From Gemmatimonas sp. (GTDB taxonomy: Bacteria > Gemmatimonadota > Gemmatimonadetes > Gemmatimonadales > Gemmatimonadaceae), in the NCBI RefSeq assembly GCF_031426495.1, contig NZ_JANPLK010000059.1, forward strand, positions 257,015 through 321,014: a DNA stretch of 64,000 bases, written 5' to 3'. The notes beneath the pieces are model-generated. The model was not told the DNA's origin, ran no database searches, and saw nothing but the letters and a program-made list of their open reading frames with translations. Both the position numbers and the translations under genes were made by a program. Of this stretch, positions 27,805 to 36,706 are shown one piece after another. Numbering within the stretch: position 1 is the first letter of the stretch; the number at the start of each line of letters is the position of its first letter.

Positions 27805-29055
27805 ATGCGTCTCCGTTTCTTGCCCGTCGTCGCCGTGTTCGTCACCGCCGGCACGCTGAGTGCCGACGCGCTGCGCGCCCAGACCACGGTGCGCACGCCC
27901 ACCCGCGTGCGCGGCACGATCATCGCCAGTTCCGCCGCGAACGCCTGCGCCGAGCTGGCGGCGACCCCGTCGGCGCTGGTGAATGCGCCGGAAGGAATGG
28001 CGCTGCTGCGTCTCAAGCGTGAGTTGGAAAGCGCGGCGTTCACGCTCGAACAGCAACAACAGCTGCAGGGTATCGACGTGCAGCGGATCACCCAGGTGCA
28101 GCGCGGTGTCGATTCGCTCATGCAAACGATCATCGTGCGGGTGCAGCGTCGCGACGGTCCCGATGGTGAGATCATCACCGTGCAGCGCGGCGACAGTATC
28201 CGCACGCTGCGACTGAGCGCGCCCACGATCGAGGCGAACATCCGGTCGTTGCAGCCGCAGATCACCGCGTTCATCGCTGCGGCGGAGGCACAGTCGGGCC
28301 GCTCGGTCAGCGAGGTCGGCTACATGGGCGTCGGCTTGCTCGGCGCGCAAGTACGCACGGTCACGCCCGACGGCGTGCTGGTCAGTCACTGCGGCTATCC
28401 CGTCGTGGAAACCGTCGATATCGGCTCGCCCGCCTCGCGGGCCGGTGTGCTGGCCGGTGATACGGTGCTGGCCTACAATGGACGTGATCTCACGCAGCGC
28501 GCCATCAACTACCAGAGCATGCTGGTGCCGGGTGAGACGGTGCGTATGCGCGTGAAGCGCGGCGCGAAGGCCCGTGAGATTCCGGTCACGGTCGTCGCGC
28601 GACAGGTGGAGCGACAGCTCGTGGTGATGCGTGGCTCCGAGGTACCGATGTCGGCGCTGCCGCCGGACGCCCCGCGGGCGCTCAGCGGTCGTCTCATGAT
28701 TTCATCCGCGGCACCGTCGCCCTCGCCCTCGTCTCCGAGCATGGGCACGGTGTCGGGTCCCGCGGCCGCGAATGGCGTCGCGGTCCTGTTGGGCGCGCAG
28801 CTTTCCACGGTCGATGACGATTTTGCCGAGGTGTTGGGACTCGAGCCGGGCATTCTCGTGTTGCGTGCCATGCCGGGATCCCCATTCGCCGAGGCCGGAC
28901 TTCGGGGGGGCGAGATCATTCGCGCGTTCAACGGAACGGCGGTGCACGATGTGCAGGCGATGCGTCGGGCGATTGCCGGGGCGGGCTCCCGCGAGGCGCG
29001 GCTTACCGTGTTCTCCCGCGCGAACGGCACGCGGACCGTCACGCTGCGCTGGTAG
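27805..29055 (+). CDS. Exported protein with two PDZ domains
   Basis: 416 residues. The signal peptide is MRLRFLPVVAVFVTAGTLSA with cleavage near ALRAQ. A helical region rich in Gln (LEQQQQLQGIDVQRIT) comes first. PDZ-1 (about 165-260) reads TVDIGSPASRAGVLAGDTVL, and PDZ-2 (about 315-412) reads PGSPFAEAGLRGGEIIRAFN. No protease domain is present. The gene starts 1 nt after the anti-sigma stop, forming a sigma/anti-sigma/PDZ trio. By analogy with RseP/DegS-type PDZ domains it may sense unfolded C-termini and influence release of the sigma factor (inference). Confidence 0.87.
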   Translation: MRLRFLPVVAVFVTAGTLSADALRAQTTVRTPTRVRGTIIASSAANACAELAATPSALVNAPEGMALLRLKRELESAAFTLEQQQQLQGIDVQRITQVQRGVDSLMQTIIVRVQRRDGPDGEIITVQRGDSIRTLRLSAPTIEANIRSLQPQITAFIAAAEAQSGRSVSEVGYMGVGLLGAQVRTVTPDGVLVSHCGYPVVETVDIGSPASRAGVLAGDTVLAYNGRDLTQRAINYQSMLVPGETVRMRVKRGAKAREIPVTVVARQVERQLVVMRGSEVPMSALPPDAPRALSGRLMISSAAPSPSPSSPSMGTVSGPAAANGVAVLLGAQLSTVDDDFAEVLGLEPGILVLRAMPGSPFAEAGLRGGEIIRAFNGTAVHDVQAMRRAIAGAGSREARLTVFSRANGTRTVTLRW

Positions 29056-29071
29056 GCGCGGCGTCGATCGC

Positions 29072-29896
29072 CTACTTCAGGCTGCCGGCGGGCACCGTAT
29101 ACAGCAGTCGCACGGTGGCGCGGTCGGTCTCGCTGAGTTCACGCACGCGCACGCGCGCCGACATGATATCGTCGGACGACTCGGCGTGATCGAGGCCGAG
29201 CAGATGACCGACTTCGTGCAACGCAATCGCGCGCATCTGCGGGGGCGTCACGTAGCCGCCGCCCGGATGTGACACGGCCAGCTGAATGTCGCTCGACACG
29301 AGCCAATAGGCGGCATCGCGGCTCCAGATCGTCTTGCCGCTGATGCCGTTGGCGAACGAGCTGGTGAAGCGCACGTGCACATCGGCACTCGCCGAGTCGA
29401 TCACGAAGGTGAAGCGCACGGGAATACCGGCCTGCACCCACGTGTCGAACGCATCGCGTACCACCGGGAGATAGTCCGACTTCCAGCCCTCGATGTCCTC
29501 GCCGTCGCGTATGAACACACGCAGCGGCCGGGTGGTGCGGTCGGGCCAGCGGGTGAGCGCCGAATCGCGGGAGCGCAACAGCGCGTTCATGTACGTGCCG
29601 CTGATGCCGGGCGCGAGGCGACGGCGCATTTCGTCGGCCGAGATCGACGGGCGATCCGGGCGCACGAGCAGCGACGACGGCACCAGAAACTCCTCGCCGT
29701 GCAGCAGCGCGCGCGGCACGATCGAACCGCTGTCGACGGCGATGCGCAGGCCGCGACCCGTACGAGGGGCGCGTTCATCGATCGCGCCGGCGGCCTCGCT
29801 GCGCATGGCAGATGGGCGCACGCCGACGCTCTGCCCGCCAATGAAGCAGGCCAATCCGACCACACAGCAGGCGAGCAGCGTTTCCGCGGTCTTCAT
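29072..29896 (-). CDS. Exported metzincin (matrixin-like) metalloprotease
   Basis: 274 residues. An N-terminal hydrophobic segment (TLLACCVVGLACFIGGQS) suggests export. The zinc site is HEVGHLLGLDH (HExxHxxGxxH) followed by the Met-turn SDDIMSA, which defines the metzincin clan; the layout fits family M10. The preceding beta region contains WVQAGIPVRFTFV and ADVHVRFTSS. It could process envelope or secreted proteins. No partner gene is evident. It is convergent with the PDZ gene. Confidence 0.9.
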   Translation of the reverse strand: MKTAETLLACCVVGLACFIGGQSVGVRPSAMRSEAAGAIDERAPRTGRGLRIAVDSGSIVPRALLHGEEFLVPSSLLVRPDRPSISADEMRRRLAPGISGTYMNALLRSRDSALTRWPDRTTRPLRVFIRDGEDIEGWKSDYLPVVRDAFDTWVQAGIPVRFTFVIDSASADVHVRFTSSFANGISGKTIWSRDAAYWLVSSDIQLAVSHPGGGYVTPPQMRAIALHEVGHLLGLDHAESSDDIMSARVRVRELSETDRATVRLLYTVPAGSLK

Positions 29897-29905
29897 CGAG
29901 TCGCG

Positions 29906-30820
29906 TCAGGAGTCTGGTGGTCCCTCCGCGAGGAAGGTGTGCACCGCAGCGAAGAAGGCGTCGGGGGCCTCCCAGAAGGGATTGTGGCCCGCCTCCGCGA
30001 TCGGCAGCAGACGCGCGTGGCCGAGGTGCGCCGCCGTGCGTGCTGCTTCTTCAAACGGCAGCACGTCCGCCGCTCCATGGACGACGAGCGTTGGCGTGGG
30101 CAGGTCACGCAGCGCATTGCGCCAGTCGTAGCCGTCTCGGCGCAGGCGTGCCGCGACGACCGCGCCGGTGGCGCTGGTGCCTTTCGGAGGCGTCACACTA
30201 CCGGCGAACTGCTGGTCGAAAAACCAGGCGGGGAAGAACGCCTGCGCGTAGCGGGCGTGCGCGTCGAGATCGGGGCTGGTGAGCGCGGCGGTGTCGAAGG
30301 CGGCCAATCGCTGTTGCGCTACGCCCGTGAGTCGGGCCACGCCGGCGTCGTGGAGTGGTGGGAGCCACGCACTGGTCACGCCGACCGCGTTGACCAACAC
30401 CAGTTGTCGCGTGGCCTCGAGGTCCTGCGCAGTAGCGAGCATTGCGATGCCGCCGCCCCACGAGTGACCGAGCACGTCCCATTGGGCAATGCCGAGCGCG
30501 ACGCGCAACGCGGGCACGTCACCCGCATCGAACTCGATGCGCGACGCCTGCATACCCGGCGGTGATGCACTTCGGCCGCGGCCGCGTTGATCGAAGAAGA
30601 TGAGTTGTCGGTGCCTGGCGAGTGCGGCGAGCGCTGGCCAGAGCAGCGTGTGATCGAACAACAAACCACCGTTGATGCACAGCAGCGGCAACGTGCCGGC
30701 CACGGCCGGCGTGTGATACACGGCGAAGTCGAGTCCGCGGGCGCGCACGATGAGCGGCTCGAGCGCCGGACGCGATCCGAGTGAACGGCGAAAGGCGAGA
30801 TAGCGATCGAGGGTGGACAT
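29906..30820 (-). CDS. Alpha/beta hydrolase (proline-iminopeptidase-like)
   Basis: About 304 residues. Oxyanion region LLCINGGLLFDHTLLW, nucleophile Ser in VLGHSWGGGIAML, acid in LVVHGAADVLPF and His in AEAGHNPFWEAP give a complete triad. The FDQRGRGRS stretch matches prolyl-iminopeptidase-like hydrolases. ATG 30820 lies 2 nt after the patatin stop; GTG 30832 is an in-frame alternative. It is co-transcribed with the patatin gene, which suggests shared lipid or ester metabolism (inference). Confidence 0.88.
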   Translation of the reverse strand: MSTLDRYLAFRRSLGSRPALEPLIVRARGLDFAVYHTPAVAGTLPLLCINGGLLFDHTLLWPALAALARHRQLIFFDQRGRGRSASPPGMQASRIEFDAGDVPALRVALGIAQWDVLGHSWGGGIAMLATAQDLEATRQLVLVNAVGVTSAWLPPLHDAGVARLTGVAQQRLAAFDTAALTSPDLDAHARYAQAFFPAWFFDQQFAGSVTPPKGTSATGAVVAARLRRDGYDWRNALRDLPTPTLVVHGAADVLPFEEAARTAAHLGHARLLPIAEAGHNPFWEAPDAFFAAVHTFLAEGPPDS

Positions 30821-30822
30821 CC

Positions 30823-31890
30823 CTACGCCCACGGGATGATTGCATCGACCAGTCGCCCGGTCTCGATGAGCTCATGCAGTTCATCGCCGAGCGCGGTGCT
30901 GGCATCGAGGATCGCTTGCCACCGCGTCATCCGTTCGGCTTCGGTGCACTCGAAGAAATCACGCCGATCGGGAATGCGTGTGCCGGGGAGTGAGGCGACG
31001 AATGCCGGCGATGGCGCGATCAACAGCGTGCGCGAGAAATTCACCGCACCCGCGCGTCGCCACGGCAGCGATTTGTCGAACCAGCCCGGCACGACATGAT
31101 CATAAAAGTGCGCATAGAGCACGAGGCCGGGACCGGGCCCGTAGTCGAGGTCCAGGTGGTAGTCGGTCACGCCGCCGTCCCAGTGCAGGCCGGGGGCACC
31201 GGGAATGCGCACGCCTTCCATGAGCAGCGGAATCGACCCCGAGGCGAGCAGGGCCGCGCGCAGATTCTCCGGCGTGAGCGTGCGATGCACCGTCGGCAAA
31301 TCGCGCAGATGCAGAAACGGTGAGTCGTTGCCAGCCGAGTGAAAGATCGTGCGTGTCATCTGCCAGGCGAGCGAACGCCGCGTCACGACGTTGGCGGCGG
31401 CGGCGAGGGCCATGGCCGTGGCCAGCACGGGCCGTCGCTGGCTCGACGCGAGGCCGCGCGACTCGGCCGTGATCACATGCACGCGAAACGTCGGGTGCGA
31501 CAGGATTTCGTGCACGCCCTCGGGACCAAGCAGATCGTCGAGGGCGCGCATAAGGACCTCGCTCACCTCCGGCGCGCCGGGCTTCGGCGAATAGCGCTGG
31601 CGGTAGATGTACGCCTCGTGTCCGCGAGCGAGGGCGGCGACCGGATCGCGTTGGGCGAGGCACGCCATGCGCCAGCTGCCGATCGACGAGCCGATGAGGT
31701 GCAGCGGGCGAGTTCGTGGCTGTGGTAGCAGGTGCCCGAAGAGGTAGCGATCGAGTCCGCCGATCCCGATCCATTTGGCGCCTCCCGACGCACCCGGAAC
31801 GATGTCGATCTGGTCGCCGCGAAGACCGCCATGCGCGCGGAGATGGGCGAGCGCAGCGGGGCCGGCGCGGAGGGTGAGCAGGGAGGTCAT
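30823..31890 (-). CDS. Patatin-like phospholipase
   Basis: 355 residues. The patatin nucleophile elbow reads LIGSSIGSWRMA (GxSxG), the anion-hole-type Gly run is GASGGAKW and the catalytic Asp lies in the HWDGGVTDYHLD motif (DGG). There is no signal peptide, so it is probably cytoplasmic or peripheral. It likely cleaves acyl chains from lipids. The start at 31890 was chosen because the patatin fold begins directly after it. Confidence 0.82.
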   Translation of the reverse strand: MTSLLTLRAGPAALAHLRAHGGLRGDQIDIVPGASGGAKWIGIGGLDRYLFGHLLPQPRTRPLHLIGSSIGSWRMACLAQRDPVAALARGHEAYIYRQRYSPKPGAPEVSEVLMRALDDLLGPEGVHEILSHPTFRVHVITAESRGLASSQRRPVLATAMALAAAANVVTRRSLAWQMTRTIFHSAGNDSPFLHLRDLPTVHRTLTPENLRAALLASGSIPLLMEGVRIPGAPGLHWDGGVTDYHLDLDYGPGPGLVLYAHFYDHVVPGWFDKSLPWRRAGAVNFSRTLLIAPSPAFVASLPGTRIPDRRDFFECTEAERMTRWQAILDASTALGDELHELIETGRLVDAIIPWA

Positions 31891-31934
31891 TCCCGGCAAT
31901 TTGGCGACAGGGGCAAGGCGTGTTCGATAGCCGA

Positions 31935-31964
31935 TTGACTTGGTCGGGATACCTCGCTTACCCT
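31935..31964 (+). promoter_or_regulatory. Candidate promoter for the PepSY gene
   Basis: TTGACT (31935-31940) and TACCCT (31959-31964) with an 18-bp gap. The -10 match is weak. A start near 31970 would place the Fur-type palindrome at about +8 to +22, where a repressor could block elongation. Confidence 0.4.
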
Positions 31965-31977
31965 TCAATTCCCTTCA

Positions 31978-31992
31978 TGAGAATCATTCTCA
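31978..31992. promoter_or_regulatory. Fur-type iron box
   Basis: TGAGAATCATTCTCA is a perfect 15-bp palindrome (7-1-7) and matches the GAGAATCATTCTC type of Fur site. It lies 6 nt before the PepSY start codon. Repression by Fe2+-Fur is the natural reading. Confidence 0.75.
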
Positions 31993-31998
31993 ACAAAC

Positions 31999-33144
31999 AT
32001 GTCCGTGCGCCTTTTCCGCCGTTTCCTATTTTGGACCCACCTCGTGATCGGCCTCGCCGCCGGCGCCCTCGTGTTCATCATGGCCGTGACTGGCGTGCTA
32101 CTTACGTACCAGAAGCAGATGACGGTCTGGGCCGATCTCCGGGGGCTGGACGGTGCACCGCCGGCGGCGGGGCTGCTGGCGCTGCCGGCCGATACGCTCC
32201 TATCCCGCGTCGCCGCCTCCCGGCAGGCGACCCCGACGGCGATCGTGTGGCGTGAGGGCGCGAACACGCCGGTGGAGGTGCAGTTCGGACGGGAGTCCCG
32301 CGTGTTCGCCAATGCCTACACGGCGGAGGAGCTCGGCACGGGGTCGGCCACGATGCGTGGCTTCTTTCGACAGGTCACCGACTGGCACCGCTGGCTGGCC
32401 GCGAAAGGCGACACGCGCGATCTGGGGCGCGCCGCGACCGGCGCCGCCAATCTGGCGTTTCTTCTGATCGTGCTGAGCGGCATGTGGCTCTGGTGGCCGC
32501 GCAACCTCACGTGGGCCTCAGTGCGCAGCGTGACGTGGTTCCGTCGAGGCCTTTCGGGCAAGGCGCGCGACTTCAATTGGCACAACGTGATCGGATTCTG
32601 GAGCGCGATCCCGCTGGTGATCGTGGTGGCGTCGGGCGTGGTGATCTCGTATCCCTGGGCCAGCGCGCTGGTGTTCCGTGTGGCGGGCGAGGCGCCGCCG
32701 GCGCGAGCCGCCGCCGGTCCAGCGGCGCCGGACCGACCGGCGGGGGCCATCCCCGGCGCGCTGCAGCCGCGATTGGCCGTCGCCAAGGCACAGATGCCCA
32801 ACTGGCGCACGATCTCGCTCACGCTGCCCACCAAGCCCCACGCCGATGCCTCCTTCGCCCTCGACCGCGGCATGGGCGGCGAACCCCACAAGCGCGCGAC
32901 AGCCGTGATCACGACTGAGGGTCAGGTCTCCGAGCTGCAGTCCTTCGCCAGCCAGTCCCCCGGCCGCCGCCTGCGCTCGATTTTGCGTTTCGCCCACACC
33001 GGTGAAGTGCTGGGCGTGTTCGGGCAGACCCTAGCCGGCCTCATCTCGCTCGGTAGCGCCGTGCTGGTCGTCACCGGCATCACCCTCTCCCTCCGCCGCC
33101 TCCGCGCCTGGCTGCGCCGGCGCTCCAGCCCCGCTCTGTTGTAG
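31999..33144 (+). CDS. PepSY-associated TM-helix protein (PiuB/FoxB-like), probably siderophore-iron related
   Basis: 381 residues. The family layout is one N-terminal helix (THLVIGLAAGALVFIMAVTG), a PepSY-like periplasmic part, a middle helix pair (ANLAFLLIVLSGMWLWWPRN, VIGFWSAIPLVIVVASGVVI) and a final helix (GSAVLVVTGITLSLRRL). Histidines at helix ends (DWHRWLA, NWHNVIG, RFAHTGE) fit haem or metal coordination. Such proteins reduce ferric siderophores at the inner membrane. The Fur-type box at the start supports an iron role. Its stop codon is followed directly by a heptamer tract. Confidence 0.87.
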   Translation: MSVRLFRRFLFWTHLVIGLAAGALVFIMAVTGVLLTYQKQMTVWADLRGLDGAPPAAGLLALPADTLLSRVAASRQATPTAIVWREGANTPVEVQFGRESRVFANAYTAEELGTGSATMRGFFRQVTDWHRWLAAKGDTRDLGRAATGAANLAFLLIVLSGMWLWWPRNLTWASVRSVTWFRRGLSGKARDFNWHNVIGFWSAIPLVIVVASGVVISYPWASALVFRVAGEAPPARAAAGPAAPDRPAGAIPGALQPRLAVAKAQMPNWRTISLTLPTKPHADASFALDRGMGGEPHKRATAVITTEGQVSELQSFASQSPGRRLRSILRFAHTGEVLGVFGQTLAGLISLGSAVLVVTGITLSLRRLRAWLRRRSSPALL

Positions 33145-33340
33145 CCCAAAGCCCACCGCCCACCGCCCACCGCCCAAGGCCCAAGGCCCAAGGCCCAAGG
33201 CCCAAGGCCCAAGGCCCAAGGCCCAAGGCCCAAGGCCCAAGGCCCAAGGCCCAAAGCCCACCGCCCACCGCCCACCGCCCAAGGCCCAAGGCCCAAGGCC
33301 CAAGGCCCACAGCCCACAGCCCACCGCCCACCGCACACCG
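33145..33340. repeat. Heptanucleotide tandem tract (GCCCAAG / GCCCACC units)
   Basis: Starting immediately at the PepSY stop, the plus strand is a near-continuous run of seven-base units of the GCCCAAG, GCCCACC and GCCCACA types, about 27 units. The order is a short block of CACC units, a long block of CAAG units, again CACC, CAAG and CACA units. Because 7 is not a multiple of 3, all three frames of the minus strand read the same WALGLGP-type peptide, so the long open frames here are artefacts. Confidence 0.95.
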
Positions 33341-33350
33341 CCCACAGCAA

Positions 33351-33449
33351 GAACACGGAGTGAACCGATTGCACCGACCACACAGATAAGCCAACAGCGC
33401 TTTTCGCTTATCTGTGGCTCGTTCAGTGTCATCGGTGGTCTCCGTGTTC
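33351..33449. repeat. Inverted-repeat element with GAACACGGAG ends
   Basis: GAACACGGAG at 33351 pairs with CTCCGTGTTC ending at 33450. Inner blocks also pair (GCACCGACCACACAGATAAG region with CTTATCTGTGG-CTCG... region). The central loop is about 14 nt (33391-33404). No reading frame or transposase. A separate repeat family from the neighbouring heptamer tract. Confidence 0.75.
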
Positions 33450-33484
33450 AGGCCGTTGCCGTTGCAGCACCAGTCGCCCGCGCC

Positions 33485-33545
33485 ATCTGTCGCGCGACAC
33501 GCGACATCGCGCGTGCGACATCGCGCGTGCGACATCTGTCGCGCT
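33485..33545. repeat. Short tandem repeat of GCGACATCGCGCGT units
   Basis: About two and a half copies of a 16-nt unit containing GCGTGCGACATC (33490-33535), flanked by two CATCTGTCGCGC segments. From here to the aldehyde dehydrogenase start (33744) I see nothing that I can support as a gene. Confidence 0.7.
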
Positions 33546-33743
33546 GTCGGCCCTCCCGCAGTTCACGAAGCAAGCACGCAGCCGCGATCGATCCCCCCGA
33601 CATACCCCAATGCCCTCACCCACATGCGTTTGCGCAAACGCTCCGGTGCGGCAGGATCTGCCGGTGGTTCACGGCATTCCCTTTGCCTAGCTCGCCGTCG
33701 GGAGCAGTCACCTTCGGCATCCACTGGATTCATCGAGGCGAGC

Positions 33744-35084
33744 ATGGCCACGTCAGCTGTACCGAGCAGCACCGCCACTCTTCCGCAGGGCGCGGCGCAG
33801 TACGCAATCACGATCCCCATCAAGAGACGGTACGAGAACTGGATCGATGGCACGTTCTCGGCGCCCGTTCGTGGCCAGTACTTCAGCAACCCGACGCCGA
33901 TCACTGGTCAGCACCTGTGCGACGTCGCCCGCTCCACCGCCGAAGACGTGGAACTCGCACTCGACGCCGCGCATCGCGCCGCGCCGGCCTGGGGACGCAC
34001 GTCGGCCACGCATCGCGCCATCATCCTCAACAAGATTGCCGATCGACTTGAAGAGAACCTCGAAGCCATCGCCGTGATCGAGACCATCGACAACGGTAAG
34101 CCGATTCGCGAAACGAAGGCCGCCGACCTGCCGCTCGCCGTCGATCACTTTCGCTACTTCGCGGGTGTGCTGCGCGCCCAGGAAGGCAGCGCTGGTGAAC
34201 TCGACGAGGACATGGTGGCGTATCATTTCCACGAGCCCCTCGGCGTGGTCGCGCAGATCATCCCGTGGAATTTCCCGCTGCTCATGGCGGTGTGGAAACT
34301 CGCCCCGGCGCTGGCGGCCGGAAACGCCGTGGTGCTCAAGCCCGCCGAGCAGACGCCGGTCGCCATCATGGCCTTCGTCGAACTCATCGCCGATCTGCTC
34401 CCGGCCGGTGTGCTGAACGTCGTGCAGGGCTTCGGCGTCGAAGCCGGCAAGCCACTCGCCTCAAGTCCGCGCGTGGCGAAGATCGCCTTCACCGGCGAGA
34501 CCACGACCGGTCGCCGAACGTCTTCTTCGCCGACGTGATGCAGCAGGACGACGCCTTCTTCGACAAGGCGCTGGAAGGCTTCGCCATGTTCGCGCTCAAT
34601 CAGGGTGAAGTGTGCACATGCCCGTCGCGCGCCCTCGTGCAGGAGTCGATCTATGAGAAGTTCATGGAGCGCGCGATCGATCGCGTGAAGCGGATCACGA
34701 TGGGACACCCGCTCGATCCCAGCACGATGATCGGTGCGCAGGCGTCAAACGATCAGCTCGAGAAGATTCTCAGCTACTTCGACATCGGCGTGAAGGAAGG
34801 CGCCAAGGTGCTCACCGGTGGCAAGCGCGCCACGCACGAGGGCGAACTGGCCGGCGGCTACTTCGTGGAGCCGACCATCTTCGAAGGGCACAACAAGATG
34901 CGCGTGTTTCAGGAGGAGATCTTCGGCCCGGTCGTCTCCGTCACCTCGTTCACGGACATGGACGACGCGCTCGCCATTGCCAACGGCTGTACGGACTCGG
35001 CGCCGGCGTCTGGTCGCCGCGACGTGAACACGCTGTACCGCATGGGTCGCGGGATCAAGGCCGGACGCGCTCGGCTTCTTTTGA
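33744..35084 (+). pseudogene. Aldehyde dehydrogenase (acetaldehyde/ExaC-AldB type), broken
   Basis: The 5' part (33744 to about 34515) reads a normal ALDH: RRYENWIDGTFSAPVRGQYF, IIPWNFPLLMAVWKLAPALA, FTGETTTGR. It then jumps to SPNVFFADVMQQDD in another frame, so the segment with the general-base Glu (LELGGK) is deleted. The junction shares GTCGC with both sides, pointing to a deletion between 5-bp repeats. The catalytic Cys survives in QGEVCTCPSRALV. Near 34984-35030 a small deletion and a compensating +1 garble the IANGT-YGLGAGVW motif. The C-terminus is joined directly to the family's last residues (CTC GGC TTC TTT TGA, LGFF) in another frame. Three lesions and a missing Glu make it inactive. 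Confidence 0.9.
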
Positions 35085-35112
35085 CCCCGGGCAGAGACAC
35101 GTGGGTGACCCG

Positions 35113-35514
35113 ATGATGGATTCGCCAGTGGCACGGGTGGGTGTCACCCCGGCTGCCGCAGCCCTGCTGCACAAGCTGCAAGCCCAGCACGGACCGCTGG
35201 TGTTCCATCAGTCGGGTGGCTGCTGCGACGGCAGCACGCCCATGTGTTTTTCGCGCAAGGAGTTCCGCATCGGTCAACGGGATGTCTACCTGGGGACCAT
35301 TGCGGACACGCCGTTCTACATCGGCCACCAGCAGTTCGAGTACTGGAAGCACACGCATCTCACCATCGACGTCGTGCCCGGCCGTGGTGCCGGCTTCTCG
35401 CTCGAAACGCCGGAGGGGCTGCGATTCCTTACGCGTTCGCGCCTCTTCGACGACGCCGAGTGGGCGGCGCTGGAAGCCGCCGGTCCGCCGCTACGGGGCG
35501 AACAGCCCGGCTGA
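35113..35514 (+). CDS. DUF779 protein (aldehyde-dehydrogenase companion)
   Basis: 133 residues. The Cys-rich motif HQSGGCCDGSTPMCF, the middle FYIGHQQFEYWKHTHLTIDV and the ending GLRFLTRSRLF identify DUF779. In many bacteria DUF779 genes sit directly after acetaldehyde dehydrogenase genes. Here the frame is intact while the partner is broken. ATG 35113 or 35116 could be the start. Its role is unknown; redox or metal binding through the cysteines is conceivable. Confidence 0.88.
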   Translation: MMDSPVARVGVTPAAAALLHKLQAQHGPLVFHQSGGCCDGSTPMCFSRKEFRIGQRDVYLGTIADTPFYIGHQQFEYWKHTHLTIDVVPGRGAGFSLETPEGLRFLTRSRLFDDAEWAALEAAGPPLRGEQPG

Positions 35515-35588
35515 GATTGTGCGAAATTCGCGAACATGGTCGAGTCTGGCGGTTGCCGTCGACGGCCCCGTTGTGCGATAGTCAGGCC

Positions 35589-36458
35589 ATGACGTCACCG
35601 CTATCCGAGATCGCCGGGCTCCCTCGTCCGAAGGACGATGAACTCGATCTCTTCGGGATCACGCATCAGGGGCGTGTCCGCACCAGCAACCAGGATCATT
35701 TCCTGCTCTGTACGGTGCACCCACAGGTGGTCGTGCGTTCGACCAGTCTCCCCACGATCGACGAGATTACACTCCGCGGAGAGCGACTCGCCACGATCAT
35801 GCTGGTGGCCGACGGCGTGGGTGGAAGCGTGGACGGCAGCGAAGCGAGTCGCCTCGCCACCATCGCTGTGACCGAGTACTTCGCGTCGGCGATGCGGTGT
35901 TATCACACCGTCGGCTCAGCCAGCGAACATGAGTTCACGGAAGCGCTGCGCGAAGCGGCCATCGAGGCCCACAACCGCGTCCGTACACAGGCCGAGGCGC
36001 AGTTCGAAGGGCGCCGTATGGCCAGCACGCTCTCGGTGGCGATCGTGGTGTGGCCGTGGCTGTACGTCGTACAGGTCGGAGACAGCCGCTGCTACACGTA
36101 CCATGACGGTGTGCTGCGTCAGGTCACGCGCGATCAGACTATCGCGCAGGAGATGATCGATCGCGGCGCGCTGTCACCTGAGCGCGCCCAGAACTCGCCG
36201 CTCAATCACGTGCTCTCGAGCGCGATCGGGGCTGAGGAAGCGCTGCCGGTGATTTCGCGCGTTGATGTGGGCAAGCGGGGCACGGTCACACTGGTGTGTT
36301 CGGACGGTCTCACCAAGCACGTCTCTGACGCGGAAATCGGCGACGCCATTGGGCGGATGACGTCGGCTGAGCAGCTGTGCCGTGACCTGCTGGAGCTCGT
36401 GCTGGAACGCGGCGGCAGCGACAACGTCACGCTCGTAGCGGGTCGGGCGCTGCCGTAG
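35589..36458 (+). CDS. PP2C-family Ser/Thr phosphatase
   Basis: 289 residues. Family motifs: HQGRVRTSNQDHFLL (metal-binding D), VADGVGGSVDGSEAS (D, G), GRRMASTLSVAIVVW, VQVGDSRCYTYHDGVLRQ, LVCSDGLTKHV and GGSDNVTLVAGR. All metal-binding aspartates are present. It reverses Hanks-type kinase phosphorylation and is a plausible partner for the two kinases in this window. ATG 35589 begins just before the catalytic fold. Confidence 0.95.
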   Translation: MTSPLSEIAGLPRPKDDELDLFGITHQGRVRTSNQDHFLLCTVHPQVVVRSTSLPTIDEITLRGERLATIMLVADGVGGSVDGSEASRLATIAVTEYFASAMRCYHTVGSASEHEFTEALREAAIEAHNRVRTQAEAQFEGRRMASTLSVAIVVWPWLYVVQVGDSRCYTYHDGVLRQVTRDQTIAQEMIDRGALSPERAQNSPLNHVLSSAIGAEEALPVISRVDVGKRGTVTLVCSDGLTKHVSDAEIGDAIGRMTSAEQLCRDLLELVLERGGSDNVTLVAGRALP

Positions 36459-36706
36459 TTCTCGCCGGTGCGGCCCTGCCCGGCGTCCCGAGACGCAGCC
36501 GGCGCGAGAGAACCCGAGGCCACCGCGAGCCGTAACAGAACCGACCCACAGCTGAGTTGAAGACTGCGGTCGTTCACCCCCTGCCGGTGACTCGATAGTC
36601 GCCGACCGGCAACTCCGCTGGTGCGGCCAGCAGGATCATGGTGGTGCTCACGACAGCATTCATTGGGCGCTCCGTGTAGGATCGAAAAAGCATCGACGCT
36701 CGAAAA

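Noticed and set aside
33145..33340. Possible CRISPR array
   Set aside because: Units are 7 nt and adjacent with no spacers; no cas genes.
33031..33535. Three overlapping minus-strand open frames with WALGLGP repeats
   Set aside because: The heptanucleotide period makes all three frames read the same peptide; no start signal or family. It is repeat DNA.
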